This document shows, piece after piece, positions 1-9,600 of a DNA stretch of 64,000 bases. Origin of the DNA: Rhabdornis inornatus (taxonomy: Eukaryota; Chordata; Aves; Passeriformes; Rhabdornithidae); NCBI GenBank assembly GCA_013397075.1, contig VWZS01002409.1, positions 78,947 to 142,946 on the forward strand, given 5' to 3'. Made by a program: the position numbers and the translations under genes. Numbering within the stretch: the stretch's first letter is position 1; each line of letters begins with the position of its first letter. The notes under the pieces were generated by a model. The model was not told the DNA's origin, did no database searches, and saw only the letters and a program-made list of their open reading frames with translations.

Positions 1-240
1 CCCCCCCCCATCCATTGAGGACAGATGGTTGCGCCCGAAGCGGGGGGCGGGGGCGCGCGGCACGCGGGAGGGGGCGGGGCGCGGGAAGGAGCCAAAAATC
101 ATTTTAAAAAGGGAAATTCAGGAAAAACAACAACAAAACCGGCCCGGAGAGAGGGAACGGCTGGGGCTGCGAGCGGGGCTCGACGGGTCAGGGCCGCGGG
201 AGGGGACCTGAGCAGGGAGAAAGGGAAAAGCAACTGAGAG
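1..240. promoter_or_regulatory. CpG-rich edge, probable promoter of the neighbouring gene to the left
   Basis: The first 240 bases are very GC- and CpG-rich, with several GC boxes on the - strand (CCCCGCCCC types around 60-85), a poly(C) start, and a sharp fall to AT-rich sequence after about 95. In human the gene downstream of IFFO2 in the same orientation is ALDH4A1, so its 5' end and promoter would be expected here, reading left out of the window. The base composition is seen; the gene assignment is inference from synteny, and no exon is visible. Confidence 0.35.
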
Positions 241-500
241 TCCCTTTGGGAACTGAGAATTACCAAAACCGGGTGATTTTAACCCACAGGTGGGGCCTGG
301 ATGGGGCACAGGGCCGGGAGAAGGTTGAGCTATTTTAATTTCCAAGGACAGTCGTGTTTCACGAGCAGCAGCTGGAGGACCCTAATTTCCAGGGGAGTTG
401 AGGATGGTCCCTCCCTCCTCAGACCCCAAGCCCTTTTGCTTTAGACGCGTTTTCCACGCCAAGAATTAACACGCAGAGCCGTTCAACCAGGAGTTTGGTA

Positions 501-506
501 TTTATT
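501..506 (-). terminator. IFFO2: Candidate poly(A) signal AATAAA of IFFO2
   Basis: TTTATT on the + strand reads AATAAA on the - strand, embedded in CAAATAAATACC. It is the only canonical hexamer I found in the right orientation between the IFFO2 stop codon and the left edge. Cleavage would fall near 475-490. This implies a 3' UTR of about 6 kb, which is long but plausible for this gene. Without transcript data an upstream non-canonical signal (for example the TATAAA at 2786-2791) could be the real end. Confidence 0.4.
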
Positions 507-3500
507 TGACAGTTTTTTGTGGTTTTCCTCATCACCAGAGACCGACTGGGACCTGTTTGATGGACAGCTCCCGCCCCTGGGGTCCGGCAGCGCGGGCTGA
601 GCCCCGGCCTGGGCAGGACGGAGGGACGGAGAGGGATGGACACTGGCTGGACACCCGCTGGACACAGGCTGGACACCACAGCAGCACACAGAGAGCTGCC
701 AGTACAACTGGGAGGGGGTGGTGGGGTCGGTTTTGGCACTAAAAAAAGGAAAATGGAGCAAATCCGCTGGGCTCGGGTGGTTCTGGCTCTGGCTGAGGGA
801 GTTCTCTGGGCTCCTCCTGCCGTGGATTGGATTCTTGAAGTATTTCCTAGTCCCAAATCCACTGGTGGTGTCCCATTGCAGCTGCTGCAGGTTCCCAGCA
901 CAGAATTCCAGCCCCATCCTGGCTCCAGGATGCTGGGTCATCCTCCGGCCTTTCCCCACCTGGGCTCCAACAGCATCATCAGTCCAGTCATTTTCATTAA
1001 AATTAGCTAATATACAGAATATAAAGCACAATATTTACACGGGGACGGTAACCAGGGGCGTTCCCACACCATCAGTAGTTTCTTGTGGGGATAAAAGAAA
1101 CTCTTACATGACCTAAAGAGGAACTGACAAGAAGTGACACAGCAGGAGGGAAGAGGCATCAATACCCTCCACTCCAACACCATAAATAATAAATAATCAT
1201 TTTTGGCAGAAGGTCGCTACATTTACTTTAACCACAGGAGGGTGTTTTAGGGACTGGACTGTGAGATTTTGGTGAAACCACGTTACACAAAGGAGTGTGT
1301 TTTAGTGACCGAGGTTGAACCCCCCTCAAGGCCTCTCCAATAAAACAGAAATTTGGGGTTTTGGGGGTGGCAGTCTGGGCAGCTTCACTGGGTTTGTGGC
1401 ACCGTGGTCTGGGCTGCTCTGCCACAGAGATGACCCCGGTCTGAAGCCACCCCAGGGGTTGTTTGAAGCATTAACATCATAATTTCCCAAAAAAGGGAAC
1501 GGGCCAGACCTACAAGCACCCTCTGCCCAAATGCTTCACTGTTGGAGTGCCTCAGATTAGGGGAGAATGGTGATTTCTGCAATCAAATACCCACATTCAA
1601 ACACAATTTGTTGCTCCTTCAAAAGAGAAGCTTTGAAAGGCTCCTGCAGTGCAGAAGGGTCCAAGGACACTGAATTCACATGGAAACAGAAGGAAAGGGT
1701 AAAGCGTTTCTTCACTGCTCTGCCAAGGGCCTGGCCAAGCCCTGAGTGTTCCCTGTGCAGGGAGAGGGGCTGGGATCCCATTCCCACAGAGAACTTGGCA
1801 GGCAGTGCTTCCAGCTCACCTCTGCGTGTTATTCCCACCAGGACACCGCCTGCTGCCGTGTTGGTAATTTTGTTTCAAAGGGACACAAGTTACATCCCAC
1901 TACAAAGCTTAAAATCAAGGTTCGGGTGGCACCACCGGAGGCAAAGAGCTTCAAAAGCCGTGTGAGCTGAGCCCTGCATCCGTGCAGAAGGACAAAAAAG
2001 CCAAAAGTCCTGAAAGCCAAAGGTGGAAAATCTTCACTGGGGATTCCTGCCTCGTGGAAGCGCTGGGATGTCTTAATTTAGCCAGGATAAATCATTCCTT
2101 AAACATTCAGCTCTAAAATGAAGCACTCCAACGTGAAACCTCCCAGTGGTGCAGCCCTTCCAACACAAACATCCTTGCCGTGTTCCCAGAGCCAAGGGAA
2201 ACACCAGGAGCACTCACAACTTTTCCTCAGCCAAGCCTGGGCCCGGCAGCCAGCTCGTGTTTTTGCTGGCAGGAATGATCATGGAAAAGAAAATTAATAT
2301 AATCTCACTTTAGAAGCAGCTTTGGATGCATATTCAGGCATGATTCCCATCTGTTGTTTTGTTTCGTGGAGTTAATCCCAATTTCTACAGGTACAGACAA
2401 ATATAATTTATCCTCCAGGCTGAAGCAGAGTTTAACCCCTGTCCTGCTGTGCTCCTGGGATTCAGGAGGTCCTGACCCTTTCCAGGAGCATCCTCCCAGC
2501 CAGGGGAAGGGAATGGAATCGCAGGGAAGGGAATAAAATCACAGCAACAATTCTGCAGCGGCAGAAAAGCTGCAGAAGCTGCAGCCTCCCCTGGAGGAAG
2601 CGACCTGGGAGTGCTCCACAGCCAAACCTGTCCCGATTATTTCCACATTGACTCTTGGAACCGTCAGAGAATTTGGGGGTCCCATGAGAGCAGAAGAGAC
2701 TTTACAAGGGAACAACTGCATCTGCCAACAGAAATCTGTTTGCACTTTAAAAACCTCTTAAAAAATAGAATATATACTGTGTTTTTATAAATAGATTATA
2801 CATTTAGCTTAGATGAGTTTCATTACATTCCCCCCCCAAACACTTTTTTTTTTTAAAGAATTTTGCTTTTTTTTCCTTGTGTGAACTAAGATGATCATCG
2901 CTAAGTCTTTGAAAAACATGTTTGTACCGCATTATTCTTTAAAACGTTTGTATCACATTATTCTTTGGACATTTTTGAACAACATGCATCCACAAACTGC
3001 TATTTGTGTACTGAAAACATTTTTGTACAAACCCAGTTTAGGAATTTGATCTATTATTACACTGCTAACGAGCAAAAAAATTTGCTTCCTTGAAATCCCC
3101 TTTTAAAAAATGAGAAACAATGAGGAGGATTTTCTGATTGTAAATCTAAAAAAGTGTCAATATGACACCGCATTAAGAATAGAAAACAAAAATAAAGTAT
3201 TTACAGCTTTACAAAGGAAAAAAGAAAGAGGTCATCAAAATCATTTCCAGCATTTTTACAATTAAATTCCTTTTTTTTTCTCTGGCAAGCTTTGATCTGG
3301 TTTCTGGAGCGGTGCCACACACATGGAGCAGGAGCAGCAGCACGGCCAGACTCGGAACCAGTGACCTCCCAGGGAAACCCCAAGGGCCAAGCCCAGCTGC
3401 CCCAAAAGGCTGGCCCAGCCTAAATGAAAACAAACCCCAACCCCGAGTATGGAAACACCTTTTCTTCTTGAAAAATGGATTACATGTGGTTACAAGAAAG

Positions 3501-3589
3501 ACACTGACACCCATGGGAACCTCTACTGTCCTACACATCACCACCGTGCACGTGAGTTCTACACCCTGTACTACACCCACATCCCTGAC

Positions 3590-3845
3590 ATCAGCACCAT
3601 TGCAGGTGCTCCTCCCTGCTCACCCTACACCCAAATTCCTGCTTCAGGAATTCCCTGCCCTCAGCACTCACTGTAGGTGCTTCTCACCCTACACCCAAAT
3701 TCCTACTTCAGGAATTCCCTGCCCTTAGCACTCACAGCTACACCTGAATTCCACCTCCAGGAATTCCCTGCCCTCAGCACACACTGCAGGTGCTCCTCCT
3801 CATCCTACACTTGAATTCCTGCTTCAGGAATTCCCTGCCCTTAGC
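3590..3845. repeat. Four-copy hairpin-bearing tandem repeat in the IFFO2 3' UTR
   Basis: Four diverged copies of a 49-67-bp unit share the anchor GGAATTCCCTGCCC at 3647, 3711, 3760 and 3827, preceded by CCTACACCCAAATTCCT-type sequence. Each unit carries an inverted repeat: AATTCCTG-CTT-CAGGAATT at 3634-3652, and a 9-bp stem with the same loop at 3813-3833. The third copy has a different loop but keeps a GAATTCC/GGAATTC stem. Confidence 0.8.
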
Positions 3846-3974
3846 ACAATAGCTCCTGGCTTTGGGAACACTCAGCCTTTTTCCCACCGGGATGAGCAGT
3901 TTTAAGGAAAAATAACAAACCCAGAGTGGAATGGCAGCACAGCCCCAACAGCTGCTGGGTCTGTGGTGCCAGGA

Positions 3975-4180
3975 GCATCCCCAGGCAGAGGAGAGCCAGG
4001 GACAGGCTCCAGGAGCGTTCCTGGGGGGAGAGGAGGCAGGGACAGGCTCCGGGAGCATTCCCGGGGTGAGGAGAGCCAGGGACAGGCTCCAGGAGCGTTC
4101 CTGGGGTGAGAGGAGGCAGGGACAGGCTCCAGGAGCATTCCCGGGGTGACAGGAGCCAGGGACAGGCTCCAGGAGCTGAT
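3975..4180. repeat. 40-bp minisatellite, five copies
   Basis: The anchor GACAGGCTCC recurs at 4001, 4041, 4081, 4121 and 4161, an exact 40-bp period. Copies alternate between a GCGTTCCTGGGG and a GCATTCCCGGGG version, suggesting an 80-bp higher-order unit. Confidence 0.85.
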
Positions 4181-6572
4181 TCACTGTGCTGAGCAATGCC
4201 TGCCCCAGCCACTGAAGCATCACAGACATCCAGCCTTGGCAGAGGCTTCCTCAGCCTCGGGAGCAGCTGAAGTTCAAAACCCGTCAAAACCCTCAAAAAT
4301 GCAGATTTCAAACCTGCAGTCCCAGCCCACTCCAAAAAATACCCCAAATTCCCCCACCCACCCCGCAGCTTGCAGCCCTAGTGAACATCTCATTTACCAC
4401 TTTGGCCACTTAAGAAATTACAGGAATGAGCAGTTTGGAATGAGGTTTCTTTCCCAGAAAAGTTATCTACATTTACAGGACAGACCAAGCTTTGGAAAGC
4501 CCCCCACCCCAGGAGCCAAGGAGCTGTCACCTACTCTGCACAGAGCATTGCCATCACTGAGGACAGCACAGGGGTATCCTTGGATCCATGGGCTTGGACA
4601 GAAGCCATCAGCTGTGGCTCGTGCCCTCCACACTGTGGGTCCTGATGGATCATTCCAGTCCCTCTTTCCCAGTCTGGAAAAGGCAGGGAGCTCGTTTAAC
4701 TCAGATGGAGCTGCCAGCCAGGCACCAACACGGGAGAGGAAACATTCCTGTGCCCACAGCTCCAGCAGGAACCCCCCAGGCCCTGCCCCTCTCCATGGCC
4801 ATGCCAGACTGAGGAGTGTCCATGCAGGAATGAGCCATGTTCCAGGACACCCATGCTCTTTATGGAATGGAGCAGCATGGATCTGCACTGGCTGTTTGCA
4901 GTGCAGCTCCAGAGGTTTGGGAACAGCACCCAGGAAGCTCACAGGATTGGCCACTTTCCCTTTCCAGAACACTGAGAGGGTGCTGAAATGGGCATTTTCC
5001 CTCTCCAGCCCTAGCACTGCTCCTGCACAGCACTTCCCAAGCTTCCAGGCAGGCAAAACAAACACATTTGGTATTTACTCTGAGTTCCAACCACTGCTTA
5101 ACCCCACAGCTGGCTTTGGGCAATATCAACTATGCTCTCAAGCTTGGTCTAAAAACAAACAAAAAGTTATTGGCTGAGGTTTATACCCTGTTTTTACCTG
5201 GCTGAGGTGCTACAATTCCCATTCTAACCATGAAGAGCTCAGTGGTGCTGGGGTTTCCTCAGCCACCACCGCGTGACCTGACTTTGCTGCTGCTTCTCCT
5301 GGGTAAAAACACAGAAAGATGGGCAAAGCCAAGGTCTTGCCACTTTCTCACAGAGAAAGCACGTGGCTGTTCCTCCCCAGTTCCAGGGCAGCAGCACTCT
5401 GGGATTCAGTTTACTATGCCCTAAAAAGGATTACAGCATTTCCCAGTGTTCAGCTTTCCTGAAGAACAGTGGTCTGGAGCTCTCCCAAAGTCCTGTCTCC
5501 AGCCTACAGCTATGTCAGTTTATCCTGATGCTTCACCTACCCTGCTCTACACATCATGGAAGCAGCATAAAATGGAGTTACGTCTCTGTCTGCAAAGGAA
5601 AATCTGTAAACACTAAAAAAAAAAAACCCTGAAAAAAGACACAAACAAACCACTATGGACCTGAAGGGCTGATCCCCCTCCTAATCCAAGCACTGGAAAC
5701 AAAGGCATTGTGATAGGACATTCCACCTCAAAAGAAGCTCTACAGACATCTAAGTGTGCAAATGTGGGTTTAGCTTTCCTTTTCCCAAGGGATAACTGTA
5801 GCCCAGCAGGGACCAAACATTCCATATAAATAAGGCGAGCTTTTTTTTTTTTGTTTTTGCATAGTAGTTACTCAGTGATAGTCCCCCCACCAGTGACCCC
5901 TCCTGTGCCCCCCTGCTTTGCCACCGAGCTGAGTCCTGCTCCTCCAGGTCCTGGAGTCCAGCAGAAACCTTGGACACATCCCAAAGGTTCCCTCATCCCA
6001 AAAGGTGGGATGAAAAAAACCCCTGAATTTTGTAAAACTGCTTTACCCTACAAGCTGTCTCCAAACCCACTGTTATTTTTAAACATTTGCAGTTCAATTT
6101 GGAGGCAATTATTTTTTTTTTTTGTGCCAGACATTGGTAATTGCACCACAATTGTCTTGGTTTTGCTGCTCTTGCCAATCAGTGCAGCAGCTCAATAAAA
6201 CCAGCAGCTTATTGAAGTACCCAGAGCCTCTGCAGCACCATCCTCTGCTGCCACCAGCTTTGGTTGGGTTTTTTTTTTAATAATATATTTTATAAAAACA
6301 CCTGCTATTAATACTCCACTGGAGCTCAAAGTGGCTCAGCTTGGGGCAAAGGCACAATTAAAACACCATGTTTTCCTACAGGACTCTGCATTTATGGTTT
6401 GTAGAACAATAGAAATGTACAGCACCAATCCTTGGGTGGGAGGGGATGCGTGTAGGAATGAGTCCTCAGAGTCCCTCTGCAGGGGCTCTCAAGTCTTTCA
6501 CCTTTCCCCCAGCAATTGGTTTGGAATCTTTTCTCTCCATCTTCCCCTTCACTGGAATGCTCCCACTTCCTA

Positions 6573-6678
6573 TCAGCTGACCATGGGCTCCACGTCCGTC
6601 TCTCTGTCCAAATCATCCTGAATTTCGTCTGTGTTTCCTGAGTCACTGCTGGCTACCGAGCTGGGGGATGGAGAATTC
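6573..6678 (-). CDS. IFFO2: IFFO2 exon 9 (coding part), residues 461-495 and stop
   Basis: The exon codes NSPSPSSVASSDSGNTDEIQ then DDLDRETDVEPMVS and TGA (6573-6575). The acceptor is CTTGCAG at 6679-6685. It is a Ser-rich, acidic tail typical of IFFO2. Confidence 0.94.
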
Positions 6679-9600
6679 CTGCAAGGAAAGGTGCAGCCAA
6701 AAAAGTAAATATCAATGACAGAAGGAAGAAAAAAAGTCTTAAAAGAAAACAGTCACTTCCCCTTCCCAATACTATTTTAAAATTTTAACATTAAACTTTG
6801 GCATTCCCCCCAGCTATTTAAAAACATCTTTAATAAAATTAAACTTTGGGTTTACAGTAAATATCAGTAGTAAAATCAAGGTGCCACCCCACCCATCCCC
6901 TACACAAACACAGAGGCTGTCCTGGCTTTACTGATGGGGAAATGGAGAGCAAAGACTCTGAGCATCCCTAATACCCAGAGCCCTGAAAATTGAAAGTTTA
7001 TCATCTTGTTCTACTGGGGTTGAGCAAGAGATAAGAGAAATCCCTCATAGTGTAAGGTTCTTAACACATGAGAAGATTAAAAAACAAGTTCTTCATGTAA
7101 GTCCAGAGTCAAGATTTAATTTGGGGTTTTAAGAGTCCTAAATCTGAGATGTTAAAAACTGGAAGTCCACCCAAGCTGCAGCTCCCTGTGTTTAGGAGCA
7201 GCTGCTGAACCCCTGGAGCTGTTACAGGGTGCAGGACCTCACACTCTGCTGCAGTTCTCCTTTCAGGGCTGGTCCTCGCACACAAGATTCTCCAAAGGAC
7301 AAAGCCATGAAGTCACAGTGTTGCCTTGTCACTGAAGTGACAGTTCCTGCCCAAGCTGGCAGGAACTGATGGCTTAAGTTTTAGCTTTCATATTTTTCAT
7401 ATTCTGTACTGCATTCATGTATGACTCTGAACTTCATATAGAGTGTCAGCAAGTTCTCTTCACAGTTTAGTTAGACAAAGAACCAAGTTCAGTTACCCTG
7501 AAAACCAAGGACACTGCTGCAGCTTCAGGCCCCAAAAAGTGCAAACAACAGCAAATTGGGGGGGAGCAAACTGGGAGAATGTGACTTCATTACCTGAAGC
7601 TGTAATTGGACAATTATAATTATTACAATTACAATTATTTGGTCCAATATGCAAATGGACCAAACTTATAAAAGTGTGAAAACATGTGACCCGTGGTCCA
7701 TCTTGGGTGTAGCCTAGGCTGGGTTCTTGTACTGCCCAAAGTGTATCCTTTGAATGCCTTTTTAATAAACACCCACTTTATTTCTCTCCCTCTGTCTAGC
7801 CTGTGCTCTAGGCAGCCTCTGCAGGTATCAGAACCAGAGAGAAGGAGCTCCTGGAGCAGCAGAGGACCCCATTACCTGTCAGCTGAGCCCTTGATGAGCC
7901 TCCTGCAGGTCTCCATCTGCACGTCCAGGCCCCGTTTCATGCTGCACATCTCCATGTACTCGTGCAGGTGCCGGTTCATGTCACTCTTGGCTGTGGCCAA
8001 TTCCAGCTGGAGGAAAGAAAGGCAAAGAATCAGCTCCAGGTGAGATGCAATCCCAGTTTCCTGCACTTCTCACACTGGTGGGGATGCCTCAGCTGCCCAG
8101 AGCCCAGCCAAACACCCCACAGTGCACATCTCACCTCACTGCTCCTAATTGCCAATGCATTCACGAGCCCAGCAAGGGCAGTCAGAGCTTCCCACTGGTT
8201 CTGAACAGCCCTGGAGGGCTCTTCCTGCTGCTGGCACCTTGTTTGTCAACAGGCAGTAATTAATGACAGCAGTTCAAGGCACGACAGGGATTTTGAGAAG
8301 CTCCAGCTGCTGTTTCTGGCAACCTGGGAGGCCACGTCCTGGGAAGCATTTCCCAGGGTGAGGGTGGACATGCAGAACAAAGGGGGGGGAAAAGAATAAC
8401 AATGTGTTTAATTCCCTTTGTTCTGCAGGTTCTCTCTCCACCAGCCTCAGATTTATGCTCAGTGCTGAAGTATGGAGCAATAATAGCCTAGAGAATGGCA
8501 TTCAGAAAAATCCCCAGGGCACGCCAGAGGGAAATGCCTTTACATTCTTGGATATATGAACATTCCTGCTTCCCTCTGGGACACAGTGCACTGCATTGTG
8601 TCCATCCAGCAGGAACAACGCCCCTTCCTCACCTCTATCTGCCCTATTGTCTCCTGGTATTCCTTGTCTCTCGTTTTGAAGAAAGACTCTGTTTCGTGGA
8701 TCAAGTTTCCCAGGTTTTCTTCCTGCAGGGGAAAGGAGGACACAAAGATTTAGCAAGGAAATAAAGGAATTCAGGAGAGAACTGAAGATTTTATTTAACC
8801 TTCCCTGGAAATGTAGGTTATTGTGCTCCTTCATGCACTGATTTTTTTAAGACATTTTTTCACAGGCAAGGAATATTTTTCTTCAATCTGGAATAGCAGG
8901 AAAACACATTACTGTGCCATGACCACAGCTCTGGACACACAAAGACGGGATCTGATCAAGGCTCCAGCAATTAAACCCATGCACCTGATGCATTCCAAAG
9001 CACCACCCCCCTGGATTTTCCTGAGCCTTTCACAACCTGATCACACTTGGACAGACTGGAATTGCTCTCCAGCCATGAAACTTTTAATTTTCCCTGCACT
9101 GACCACACTGCTACTCACAGCTTTGCACTGGAATTCTCATTTTCCAGTTACATATCATCACTCTCCAGCACCTCCTGTGCAGGCACGGATTCCCACTGGA
9201 ATTCCTGCACTGCTGGATAAAGCAGGAACAAATGCTGTCCCAAAGGAAAGCTCCTCCTTTGGACTGACAGCACAGTCTGGGCTCCCAAACACAAACAGTC
9301 TTGCTGCCCAAAAAGGCACCACAGTGTCACTGTTCCCTCTTTCAGGTCCTCAACCACCTCTGTTTTCCATTCAAAAATTACCCTCGATTTAACACAACTG
9401 TGCCAATGAGTGTTAATGGGGTTTCCACGCTTTGGCCACATCTGCAGCAGATTTATAGAGCTCATTCCTGGTACCCACACCAGGCTATCCAGCCTGGAGT
9501 TACAAGAATCATCCCACTGATCCTTTTATATGCAGAAGAGCTTTAAGGAGGAAGGTCATAAAAGAAGGTGGTGAGGGCAGCGTGTAAGAACTTGAAAGGA

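Larger units (their letters stand above)
475..6572 (-). other. IFFO2: Probable IFFO2 3' untranslated region
   Basis: The sequence follows the IFFO2 stop codon on the - strand with no splice-site-flanked coding sequence and no other gene signal. Parts are AT-rich, CpG-poor and look slowly evolving (2750-3260 in particular), as in conserved 3' UTRs. Two Pumilio-type sites (TGTAAATA on the - strand) lie at 1032-1039 and 3198-3205. Two tandem-repeat blocks lie at about 3590-3840 and 3975-4180, and there are A/T homopolymer runs near 5616, 5840, 6110 and 6270. Open frames inside (for example 4146-5177 on the + strand) have no recognisable product. The left limit is inferred from the AATAAA at 501. 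Confidence 0.4.

Noticed and set aside
4146..5177. 343-codon + strand open frame
   Set aside because: It lies in the IFFO2 3' UTR, begins in a minisatellite, overlaps a 200-codon frame on the other strand, and shows no domain or conserved motif.
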